Below, piece after piece: positions 12,540-24,415 of a stretch of 64,000 nucleotides of DNA. Each line of letters begins with the position of its first letter. Position 1 is the first letter of the stretch. Position numbers and translations under genes: made by a program. This stretch comes from Eonycteris spelaea (taxonomy: Eukaryota > Chordata > Mammalia > Chiroptera > Pteropodidae), in the NCBI GenBank assembly GCA_003508835.1, contig PUFA01000070.1, forward strand, positions 3,844,001-3,908,000, given 5' to 3'. A model generated the notes under the pieces. It saw only the letters and a program-made list of their open reading frames with translations. It was not told the DNA's origin and ran no database searches.

Positions 12540-13100
12540 CACTAGGTTCAGTCATCATTCAAATGAGGACCGTAGCCAAGAAATCAAGAGAAGGCAGAGA
12601 GAAGGAAGGGCAGCAATGGAAGAATCAAAAAAGATCATCAAGAGCAAAGATGTGTTATTGAGTCTATGTCAAAGATCATCCACACCCTCATATTCCCAAT
12701 TACTATGCACAGATGTGAAAGATGGACAGTGAAGAAGGCTGAAAGGAAAAAAATTGATTCATTTGAAATACAGTGTTGGAGGTGAGCTCTATGGATAACC
12801 TGAACCACCAGGAAGACAAACAAATGGGTCCTGGGGCAAATTAAGCCTGAAATATCGCCAGAGGCAAAAATGACAAGACTGAAGCTATCCTATTTCAGGC
12901 ACATCATGAAAAGGCAAGGTTCTTTGGAAAAATAAAAGGGAGCAGGAAAAGAGGAAGCCGAAATGTGAGGTGGATTGATTCCATAATAGAAGCCATAGGC
13001 CTGAGCCTATAGGAGCTGAGAAGGACAGGACATTGTGGACATTACTCATTCATAGGGTTACCCGGAGTTGGAGCTAACTCATTGGCATGTACCATATTTC
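12540..13100 (+). mobile_element. RTE-clade LINE 3' end (degenerate ORF)
   Basis: The six frames show broken pieces of the RTE ORF2 C-terminus: GCCAAGAAATCAAGAGAAGG, GGACAGTGAAGAAGGCTGAA, a GCTATCCTATTTCAGGCACA segment (the conserved 'LxYFGHIMR' region), GGGAGCAGGAAAAGAGGAAG, and a tail TTCATAGGGTTACCCGGAGT ending near GAGCTAACTCATTGGCATG. This order is that of RTE/BovB-like LINEs, not L1. Several stops and frameshifts; no activity possible. RTE elements of this form are uneven among mammals, so it is informative for lineage. Confidence 0.72.
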
Positions 13101-13139
13101 GGAGCAGCATGTTTTGAACCACATCACATTGTTCTATCA

Positions 13140-13600
13140 TGTATCAGTTACCTATTACAACAGCCATTCTGTATAATAGAACACCTCCAAATTCACACTT
13201 ATAGGCTTGCAGGTCTATTGGGAGTTGACTGACCTGAGCTAAGTTTAGCTGGGTAGCTCTGCTTGACACTGTTGGTCTTGCTGGGCTTAGCTTATTGTTG
13301 TGAGCTTTGGGCTTAGTCTGCTCTATATGTGTTCATTCTGAGCCCAAAGTTAGAGGGGAAGCAGCTACCCAAAGTGCAAAAGAACAAGCTCAGCTAAGCT
13401 CACTTTAAGCCTTTGCTTGCATCAGATCTGTTAAGATCCCTATGGCCAATGCAAGTCACATGGCTTAGTCCATAGTCCAGGGGTGAGAAAATACACTCCT
13501 CCTCAGGTAGGAGAAGCTACAGAGTCACATGGCAAGGGATGTGGCATCAGGGATGGTTATGAATTGGGACTAGAAATTTAAGCCCTCATTTTCACATGGC
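13140..13600. repeat. Unclassified ancient interspersed repeat
   Basis: GCCAATGCAAGTCACATGGC, GAGTCACATGGCAAGGGATG and a GCTGGGTAGCTCTGCTTGAC segment resemble a mammal-wide repeat I have seen in other genomes, but I cannot name the family with confidence. Confidence 0.4.
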
Positions 13601-13904
13601 TGAATCCTACTTGCTGCTTTTTAAAAAAATTGATCCTACCTGCCCTTTAAGCTTTATGGCTCAATTCAGATCCTGTCTGTGTGACTTACACAATCTTTCA
13701 ACAAAAACAAATTGTTCCTTCTTCTGAACTGTTATTTTATTTGTACTTTTCATTAGAGATGTATTACTTTCTATTCATATCCATTATAAATACCTCCTTC
13801 TAACATAGGAGGTACTGCAGGGCAAATTTCTGGCTAATTCATTTTGTATTTTCAACTATTTTATCTAAAAACTAGTAAAGTAATTGTTTTAAATGAGAAA
13901 AGAG

Positions 13905-14030
13905 TACAATTTTTTTTTTTTGCTGTGGTAAAATATACATAATATAAAGTTTATAGTTTAGCCATTTTTAAGTGTACTGTTCTGTGGCACTTAGTACATT
14001 CACAGTGTTGTGCTACAGATTTATTTTTAA
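13905..14030 (-). mobile_element. L1 3' UTR fragment, antisense
   Basis: GTGGTAAAATATACATAATA, then TTTAAGTGTACTGTTCTGTG and TTAGTACATTCACAGTGTTG match the reverse complement of old L1 3' ends. Confidence 0.68.
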
Positions 14031-14823
14031 CGGGGCTTCTGACTTCTCACATGCATGAGATCTGCATACTTCTTTTGGAAAGAACTCGATATGGATTTGT
14101 AAAGGCGGGTGTGCATTTGCACATGCATGCTCTTTCTATTCTTCTGGCTTTTTTTTAAATTTTAATTTTTATTTTTTTTTGGCTTTTAAAAGAGCAGATG
14201 TTCTCTGCAAATAATTGTCAATTCATTCCGTTTTCAGACTTGTTTAAGCTTGCTTCCATAGCTGAGGTGTATATTTTTGGATTACAACAATTTAACAGAT
14301 CCCCTATAATATGAGTTGTGAATAGGTATAAGGCACACAGCAGAGTGGAAATGGGGAAATGATACATCATAATACTAATCTCAAAGTCTTGGCAGGATAA
14401 TATTAACACGTAGTTTTAGCTTTTAAGAATGAAAAATGGCTTTGACATTCACATTCATCCTAATAAATGCTGAGCATTTAAATACTTTTAATATTTGTTT
14501 ATGCAAGAGCTTGTTCAGAATTCTTTCTGAAGTTTTATACAGAGAATTCATGTTCTTTCAAGGAGAATGTTGGATATAAATGATAATTTCCAACTGGAAG
14601 CAGAAAAATAACATTGTTATTTGTGGTAGAATTTTCTCCAATCACATACCATTTTCTGTCATTAACAATCTTACTGTGTTTATAGTCCTCTGGTAAATTT
14701 CCTGATATCCATGCTTATAGAATCTTGTGATACTTGATACTCATTAAGTGTCAAGGGACCTTAGCCTTTAGGCTAAGGAAAGCAGGAACATTTCTTACAA
14801 TTCAGTGATTTTGAGACATGCTA

Positions 14824-14825
14824 GT

Positions 14826-14911
<86 letters not shown>
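14824..14911. repeat. Compound microsatellite (TG)n(GA)n
   Basis: About 18 TG units followed directly by about 25 GA units, with a single C at the join. Perfect over most of its length, so likely polymorphic. Confidence 0.98.
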
Positions 14912-14914
<3 letters not shown>

Positions 14915-15080
14915 TTTTTAAATGTTTATTCCAAAGCATTTAGTGTTTGAAGAGTTCAAGTTAGTTAATTAAGCACTTGAGTTAGAGGATGTGAGCTCTG
15001 TTTTATCTTTCTGATTCTTTGAGTATATTACTAGACTAGACCCTCCACCCATGTTGTAACTTCCTATCTTGAAGGATGTT

Positions 15081-15157
15081 GAGGGTAAAATGCAAATAGA
15101 AAAAATGTGTTATTGTCTGAGGGTAAAATGCAAATAATAGAAAAAAATGTGGTATTG
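15081..15157. repeat. 38-bp tandem duplication
   Basis: GAGGGTAAAATGCAAATA starts at 15,081 and again at 15,119. The second copy carries a few differences (extra AAT, an added A, GT to GG). Two units only. Confidence 0.9.
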
Positions 15158-16084
15158 TAAATAACTGCATCCTATTTATCATATGATAATCAGTTTCTAT
15201 CTCATAAAGTCCAGCCTAGTATGGGCTCTCTTAATCATAATCCCTTTAATTAGTGTTTAAATACGTTTTTCAAACCTCTAGCTATACTTGTGGTGATTTT
15301 TTTCCCTAATTGTTTAATTGATAACCAGTATTTTAACCTTCAACTGCAGTAAAAACAGACCTGTGTGAGAAGCTTCTGTCTCATTGACAGTGAGGCAATT
15401 AAATTGCATGGGCTCAGGCCTGTAAATCATCTCCTGTGGTCCCTGGGCATAAGATATGCTCAGTAAATGCTAGATCTTGCCCACATCTTTAAAATTGGGT
15501 CACTTGCTAAGATAATTCCTAAAACCTATGCAGATGCTTTGGATCTTTAGGAACAGTGTAAGGGCTTAATACAGGCCTTGAAAAGGAGCATGTACCAGGC
15601 TCAGCAGACACTGAAACTGCCGAGGCATTTCTCAGAAGAAAAGACTGAGGAAGAAAGCACTAAGTGGTCAATACAGAGAGGATGCTCCTAAGCCATTCTA
15701 TTCCACTGTTACAGAAAGTCGTTTAGATCATAAACCACAGGCAGAATCAATGAGACAGAAACTAGGATTCAAATTTTAACATAGTTACCACTGAATTGTA
15801 ACATAGTTACTGAATTCCTGCTATGTGCCATGTGTTGTAGAAATAAAGGAATGAAGGAGGAAGGCAGGTTTTACTTCCCCTCAGAAAGGCACTCAAAGCA
15901 AAGGTAACCACATGTTCCAGTTTGTCTGATAAAGTATGATTAAGGTACAAAAGGGGAAGACAGGTATTAAGAAACTAGAGGATACACTTAGGGGGCCTGA
16001 CCTGGTCTGGGGCTGGACACAGAAGACATTTCCAAGGAGGTGACTCTGAAGAGGAGACCTAAAGCTTCAGAAAGAAGTGTCGAT

Positions 16085-16200
16085 GACCAGGGTCATGCTC
16101 TCACTGGCCTCAGGGTCTTTGCACTAGCCCTTTTCTCTGTTTGCCTGGAAGGGAGGATATTCCCACATCCTGTCTCCTTACCCCTCAATATTACTATTAC
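16085..16200 (+). repeat. L2 fragment
   Basis: GGCCTCAGGGTCTTTGCACT, then TTTGCCTGGAAGGGAGGATA and TTCCCACATCCTG match the L2 ORF2 end (cctcagggcctttgcac / tgcctggaatg / cttcccc). Confidence 0.58.
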
Positions 16201-16544
16201 AAGTAAAGCAGAATATGTTTTACAAACAACAGGTAGCAATTCCTGAGTCACAAAATTAATTTAGTGAATAGTAATCCAATTAAAAAATACATATTATTAA
16301 CTATCAAGTACATTGTACATAGTAAGGGTAAATAAGAAGTTAAAACTTTTATTTATATACATATGTGTACTTAGTCACAAGATAAAGTATACTTCTAACT
16401 AGATTTTTTTAAACATTTTTTAAACATTTAAAAAATTGTAACAAGAAAATTTGTAAATACTTTGTCTAGAACAAATTGAAATGAAATCACACTACTATCT
16501 TAACCTTCTTTGTGATATTGCATTTCAAATTACTTATATAATGT

Positions 16545-16670
16545 CTGGAGAAAGTGAGAAGAATGGGTATGTGGCTCAAGCTAAGGAACCAGATTATTCA
16601 AGGCCTTGTACACCTTTTTAAGGATTTTGGATTCTATCCTAATACAAATGGAAAGTGATCAAAGTGTTAG
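16545..16670 (-). repeat. L2 fragment, antisense
   Basis: AAGGCCTTGTACACCTTTTT and GGATTTTGGATTCTATCCTA match the reverse complement of the L2 segment containing 'aggataaaatccaaactcctt'. Confidence 0.6.
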
Positions 16671-16926
16671 ATTTTTTCTTTTTTATCTCTGCCTCTTTAG
16701 GACCACACCCTGAGAAGAAAATGCCTTGTTTTGATGATACTGTTAGTTATACAATTCCCAGAATAAAATAAGCTAGGAAAGAATTGTAGCTAATTTAATC
16801 TCTGTGTATTTGAAAAGAAGATAGCCACTACTATCATTTTTTTTTTAAACATCGACTATTTCCACAGGAGAATATGATGCTGACATAATTCTGAAATGGT
16901 GAAGTCATATCAGAATGACTTTTTAA

Positions 16927-17910
<984 letters not shown>

Positions 17911-19720
17911 CACATTATTTGTGTGAAAGGTCTACAAGATGGGTAGTTGTGTTCTTAATTGCTCTAATGATCCACAGTGGTCTGTGATTAGAGTTTCGAT
18001 CTATTCATGCTTCTTTCAGAGCTAAATTAAAGACAAGTCCTCCTTAATTGTGTCTCACACTTTATATGCAATTAAGGCCAATTGAATTAAGTATCCAAAG
18101 AGTAATCGAGGAAGTGATCATGGCTACTGTGTATCTCCATAGTACAGCAAAGCACTCTCAGTATTTTCTCCTGTTTTCCTGTATTTCACGTAGACTGAAT
18201 ATTTATTGGCCTTTGATGTTTCTTTCCAGATGTTTCTTTCCCGATGTTTTATATTACTCTAAACATTGTATTCTAATGCAATTCCAAACACCCTCTCCCT
18301 TCCCCTCCTACCTGGCTGAGTAATTGGGATAAGAAATTAAATAGTCTTTTTAGAATTAAGGACTGTATGTTTTCTATCTTATAAATTAGCCAATTAAAAT
18401 AGAGTTATTAGTTTTATGATTCTGATCTAAAAATAATATTTTTGATGCCCAAATTAGAGTTTTAGTGAGAAATTTCTATCGATTATTGGAACTGAAGGTA
18501 AATCAGCGTGGTAGGATAATAAGATCAGGTTTTAACAGTTCAGAAGACTCTATGGCAGCTTTATTAGCCATGGGTTCTTTTGGGGTGATCCACACACCTA
18601 GCTGCATTTGTTTTGACCCTTATAAAGTTTGATTTTTTTTCACTCTGTTTTACAGTCAGCATAACCATGATGTGAGATTTCTTCTCTTCAGCATATTATC
18701 TGCTTGGCTTTCTGTTTATCACCTTTTGCTGAAATGTATGTTCATGTTTGGCTCCACTCCCTGGTTATTTTTAGGCTGAAAAAGCATGCATCTTGGTTTT
18801 TCAGCCACTCTTAGACATTCATGCAACTTAGCGTTCTTTTATAAAATCAAAATGGACTCACTATACTTGCTAAAAATCAATTGCGCATTCAAAAGACATC
18901 TTCATAGTTGAGTAATCAACTCAGTATTTAAAGCATCTAAACTTGGGGTGCATGCCTGTCTCCTCCAATATTTTTAGAAATAGTGATACACCTTAACACA
19001 TGCTGCCTTAACACTTCCTTCAGTAGGTGTTCATGGGGAAGAAGGCATAACGGGCTGTGGAGACCTTCGCTTCTTGCTTATTGATTCAGAATACAGATAA
19101 GCCACAAAGAGTAATTGAGTTGTTACTGTTTGATAGTTCCTACAAAGCTTGTGTGCAATGTAATAATCAGTTCAGTCCCATTTCTCATGATTGCACAGAG
19201 CCATTGTTTTAATGAGCAACCAAAGCGGACAAGGCTGTGGCATCGGTAGAGAGCAGAGGCGCCCCTTCGAGTCGAGTGGGAGGCCTGCCCACCTGTTGGG
19301 ACCACTTGGTGGAAGAACCCACAGGCCTGTTTTCTGGGGAGAACATGTGAGGTTTTTCTCTTTTCTTTTTTTTTTTCTTTTTTTAAAAATAAAAGTCATG
19401 ATTTGTAAAAAGCCAGTTTGTTTTAAATAGAAAGTGCTCATTTACCTCTGCATTTTATTCACTCAGGTTCTATAAAAAATCTGAACAGATTGTACAACTT
19501 TGACCTTACATAAAAAATTGAAAACTATTGGAACTAAAAAGTCAAATTATTTTCCTCCCTTTTGTGTTTTGCTAAGCAGCTGAAAAATATTTCTTGGTGT
19601 GCTTGTATTTTTTTTCCTAAATAAAACACCATTAGCCTTAATAATATGTTCTATGTACCTGAAAGAAAATATACTTCGGTGTAATACGGAGAAGAGTGTG
19701 AATAAAACATATATACAATA
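17911..19720 (+). other. KICS2: KICS2 3' UTR (end uncertain)
   Basis: Repeat-poor sequence directly after the stop codon, as expected for a 3' UTR. AATAAA hexamers occur at 19,388-19,393, 19,620-19,625 and 19,701-19,706; any of these could be the poly(A) signal. Choice among them is not possible from sequence alone, so the right boundary is provisional. Confidence 0.5.
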
Positions 19721-20244
19721 CTTAAATAACCAGTCCTTGCCTAGAACATATTTGAATTGTATACTTATTTTTAAACATTTTGGTTCAAGCTACGAAAAAA
19801 GGTCATTTTACTCTGAGATTGTCCTCTAAATTCAGTAATGATCTGTAAAGTCTATGTTTTGCTAACTGGAAGAGTAAATCTACATATTTTCCACAGACTG
19901 CTTATTTTGAAATTTCTTTCCAGACCACACTTGATCAATTTTTGGGTAACTTAAGAGTTCGCCAAAGAGTCCATCAAGGAGTGTTTCATATTAGGATGTT
20001 GTTTAGACACAGGGTGAATGTTTATCACTTTGTCCTCTCTTGGGTCCAACCTGGTACCTAACTATACTTAACCGAGGTGCCAATATCCTTTATATAATCA
20101 CTTTGTACATTTGGACATATTGGAGAAAATTTACTTTCAAGAAAGAAGATAGTTGGTGCTTCATTGCACTCCCAGTAGAGTCACTTAGGGGATCTTTAAA
20201 ATATGTCTACCCTTTGATCTAGCCGCAAAATTGCAGTTTTGTTT

Positions 20245-20400
20245 CTCTGGCAAGACAGCCTATGAAACTGACTTCCTTATCTGTGTGATGGGGCTAAGGA
20301 AATGTGGGCTCGTTTTCAAAGAATATGTAAGAATGGGATGAGATCGTGCATGAAAGAGGGCTTTGAAACTCACTCCAGTTTGAAAGCTGTACAAATAAAA
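20245..20400 (+). repeat. MIR SINE fragment
   Basis: GACTTCCTTATCTGTGTGAT, GGGGCTAAGG, then GGGATGAGATCGTGCATGAA and GGGCTTTGAAACTC and CTGTACAAATAAAAG follow a MIR-type 3' half. It lies beyond the candidate KICS2 poly(A) sites. Confidence 0.55.
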
Positions 20401-20649
20401 GATGGACCACTTTTCCTGAAACCCAATGCCTCTCCTGTTCTTGTCTTTCACTTCAGGTCTGTGGCAAACCTGTGCTTAGTCATTTAGTTTGAACAGTACT
20501 TAAAGAACTAGTTTAGAAGAGGAGGCAGCCAATACCTAATCAACCCACCCACTCATAAATGTAGAATCTTCATGGTTCTTCGTTCCCAAATTGTTCTGGT
20601 TAGTTGATAACATCATTTCAGTTCTATATTCAAACTGACTTTCCTCTGT

Positions 20650-21180
20650 GTGTGTGTGCATCAGGGAGTAAGTAGTCTGGTTGCTCTATCAGTTATTGAG
20701 AAAGGTATTTTAAAATCTCCAACTGTGATTGTAGATTTTTGTTAATTTCTGTCAGTTTTTTTGCATTTTGTATTTCAAAGCCCTTTCGTTAGGCTGATAT
20801 ATATTTATAGTTTTTATTTATTATATATTAACCATTTGCCATCATGAAGTTTCTTGCTTTTTTCTCCCATCTTGCTTGAAGTCCACTTTACCTGATATTT
20901 TTATGATCATTCCAGCTTGCTTATTCTTGACTGTTTACATGGTATGTCTTTTTTCTATCCTCTCATTTTTCATCTTTTTCTATCTTTATTTTTAAAGTAT
21001 CTAGTAAGAACTAAAGAGAGAAGACTGATTAAAAAGAGCAATAACAAACTCTGTTCTCCAAACTGACAATTTTTGTCCTTTGATTGAAGTGTTTAGTTTA
21101 TTTCTCCTGTAGTTCTTTTTAGTCAGGATTTTGCTGATGGTATCCTCAAAACATCATTAAACATTTATTTTTATCTCCCC
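20650..21180 (-). mobile_element. L1 ORF2 endonuclease-region fragment, antisense
   Basis: GTTGCTCTATCAGTTATTGA, AAATCTCCAACTGTGATTGT and TTGAAGTCCACTTTACCTGA followed by GATATTTTTATGATCATTCC are the antisense reading of an old L1 endonuclease region. The end near 21,180 is uncertain. Confidence 0.65.
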
Positions 21181-21231
21181 CTTTATATTCAGAGTTAGGT
21201 CAAGAGGTCTGATCAGATTTAGTTTCCTTTT

Positions 21232-21253
21232 GTAGTAGTAGTAGTAGTAGTAT
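21232..21253. repeat. (TAG)n microsatellite
   Basis: Seven near-perfect TAG units. Confidence 0.9.
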
Positions 21254-23464
21254 TGTATTTTATTAGGAGGCAGCTAATATTTGGTATTACCTGGATCAAA
21301 ATGGTGAAACAGAGAAACTTCACCTCTCTTTGGTTACCTTGAAGAACAGTTCATATAGGAGTGGCTGGATAATGCTTGATTCTTATGCCAGTTTTTAAAA
21401 TAATCAGTTCTTATAGCATCTTCCAGAGACACCAAGGAATTAGTTGTTTTGTTTTTTTTTAAGTGTATGAATTTATGGTGCTTTCTGCCTCTTAGGTTGA
21501 ACCCTAAATTTGAAATAAAGCAGCCATTCCCACCTCCTTGCCACAGGTATCTTGCCACAAGACACTTTTATGTAAATATTATGACTTTCCCTTATTTCTT
21601 AACTCAATGTTAACTTTCTCTCAATTACTATTTTCCTCTACTTTTTCCCTCCCTCTGCCCCTTTCTTCCTCCTCTCCTTCCTTCCCTTCTTTAGTTTCTA
21701 ATATCTTCCTCACCAATTTCACTTCAGTCACTTTCCCTGCTTCAGGGATTGAGGACATACCCCAGTGGTCTCTGATACAGTTTTGGAAGGCAGCATCTGA
21801 AAGTATTCGTTTTGATGGTTTTACAACTAGTTAGTCTTCTTCAGGCAGTGACAGAGGAATACATAAAAGGGAAAAGTTCAGTATTGACATTAATGGGGTG
21901 ACCACAATTAAGCTCCGCCACCTCACAAGCACCCAAGACATTTAGCCAGCTACGGCCAAGCAGTGCTATATGTGTTTAGGAGATTATTTGGCAAGAAAAC
22001 CTACTCAGAACGAAGATCTTTCCAATTGTACTTTACTATAATTTTTATTACTAAGTAAAAGATCATTCTTAGTCTATTTGCTGTAATTCATCTGTATAAA
22101 AACATTACACTAACTTCTGATTTTGTTTTTCCTTCAAGTAAAAGTTTAACGAAATACATGTTTTCCCTCATCTAAGTGAGAAAAGAAAAACATGCCAGGT
22201 GTGAATCTCCAAGAAAGCCCTGAAGGAATGAGTCAGAATAGCTTGATGCACACTTCTGCCTTCAGAGACTTCTCTTAATATTGTGTAAATCCATAAGGTT
22301 TCATTAATGCAAGTATTTTTTTCAGTCTGGTTTTGATGATAATGTTGGTCTGGGATACTTTAAAATTAAAAACATATGATACCTGTAAGATATTGATGCT
22401 AGAAAATGGAGAGATGCAAATGGGTTCTCATTTCTGTGGTCCCCTACCTAACCTGGGGATAGGATTCTGAGTGATAGCTTAACTCAGGGAGGGTCAGGAG
22501 AGGCAACTGCATTGGGATGAATTATGAAAGAGGACTGCTTAGCCATGCAGTGGCAATTTCCAGAAAATGTAGGCTGGCACTTGACATTGACTATAAGAAG
22601 AAGATGATCATTGGGACTTTGGCTAACTTTGTCCCTATGAGTGAATTCTGCTTTTGCTGGTCTTAAAACTGTAGGGTAATTTCAGAATCGAGCTGTATTT
22701 GAGAATCTGATGCCTCATTTGATCTGAGATTTTTAATGACTCACCTGATCAAACTTCTAGATTAGTCTAGACTCATTTTTGGTTTGATAAGATATGGTAG
22801 CAGGACACCCCTTGACTCCTTGAGCCTAGTCTCAGTCATTTCAGGGTAGCCAGTGTTAGAGAAGTCCCCAAAGCAGAATCAGATAGAGTATATGAATGAC
22901 CCTTTCTTGTATTCAACATTCATTCATTTAACAACTAAACATTAACTATCCTAAGGGTGGTGATACAATAGTCATCAAAGATAAATGTAGGTATGGCCTG
23001 CTTAGTTGGTGCTGATAGTGAGTGAGGTGAGCTGGCTCCAAGCACCTGAGCAGGCCAGGAGCTAGGAGAGCTACAAGCAGAAAGGCAATGAATGCTATAC
23101 AAACTTGTTTTATTTGCATACCTCCCTACCAGTTTTGGAAAACTCATGATAGCTTGATGGACTTTTTGAAAAAAATATATATGAAACCATCACCATTACA
23201 TATAAATAGTTTCAAAAGATACCTTTTATCATGTATTAAAAATGTTGACATTTAAAATTAAAATAATTGTTCTTTTAAAGGTATCTAGTGAAATCTAGGT
23301 ACAATAAAGACTTGATAGCCACCATTTTCCATATTTAAAAATAACAAGCTTTTTAACATATTTTATCACTACTTTTGCTCTACTTATCCCACAGAATTTT
23401 ATCCTAATGCTATTTGTTTTGCTTAAAAGTCTTATTGATCACCCTATCAAATACTTCTCAGCAG

Positions 23465-23520
23465 TATATATATAATATACAGATATTATATATATTATAT
23501 TGATATATATACTATATGTT
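23465..23520. repeat. AT-rich simple sequence
   Basis: Alternating TATATA/ATATAT with few interruptions. Confidence 0.85.
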
Positions 23521-24014
23521 CTTTCTGTTCCATAGGGCTCTAAGAGTTTAATGACAAAATGGCATGTATATTAGAAATTTTACTTGAATATCTTATTTGA
23601 AATACCTTTTTTAACGAAATGAATAGGTGCAGTGTTTACAATGCCTTGGTTAAAGAAACTGATTGTCTAAATGCTTTTTGGTGGGCAGAGATTTTAATGC
23701 TGCAGTAATATCGCATGTTAAGAACTGTGAAGGGTCTGAGATTGTATAAGTTAGTCTGCCACAGTTAGATGGATGCTATCAGAAAACACAAGACAGTTAT
23801 CATGGCAATAGCAGTAGCCAGAATATCATCATTTTGGCACTGGTTTCCTGAGCCCCAGTTTCTCCAGGCCAATGGGATGGGTGCAGATGGCTGTCTGCCC
23901 ATGCAGTAGATTGTATTCCAGGAGAGGAATTCTGATCTTGGAAAACCCAAATGTTTTATAATGGTGAGTAAGCATGCCTTCCGTTTGCTCATGGGAGATA
24001 TTATTATTCTGGAC

Positions 24015-24415
24015 AGTAACTTTCCTAGGGCTGCTCTAACAAAGTATCACAAATCGAGTACTTAAAACAACAGACATTTATTGTCTCTCAGTTCTGGAGT
24101 CTAGAAGTATGAAATCATAGTGTTGGCAGGGCCATTTTCTTTCTGGAACATGTAGGGGAATCTTCCTAGTTTCTGGTGGTTTGCTGAGAATGTTTAGTAT
24201 TCTTTGGCTTATAGCTTTATAACTCCACTCTCTGCCTTTGTCATCACATGGTGTTCTCCTCTGTGTCTGTCTTCACATGGCTATCTTATAAGGACACCAG
24301 TCATATTAACTAAGTACTGTGCAACAACCCTATTTCCAAATAAAGTCACAGTACTGGGGATTAGGACTTCAACATCTTTTTGTGGGCGAGGAGATGTAAT
24401 TCAACTCATAACAGT
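24015..24415 (-). mobile_element. MaLR-type LTR (MLT1/MST-like), antisense
   Basis: Shows, in antisense order, the hallmarks of an ERVL-MaLR LTR: TAGGGCTGCTCTAACAAAGT, ACAGACATTTATTGTCTCTC, CAGTTCTGGAGTCTAGAAGT, TTCTGGTGGTTTGCTGAGAA, TTATAAGGACACCAGTCATA and GGGGATTAGGACTTCAACAT, ending CAACTCATAACAGT. Solo, old LTR; no internal coding part is present. Confidence 0.78.

Noticed and set aside
14824..14911. Possible CRISPR-like array
   Set aside because: Simple dinucleotide repeats without spacers in a eukaryotic intron. No CRISPR features anywhere in the window.
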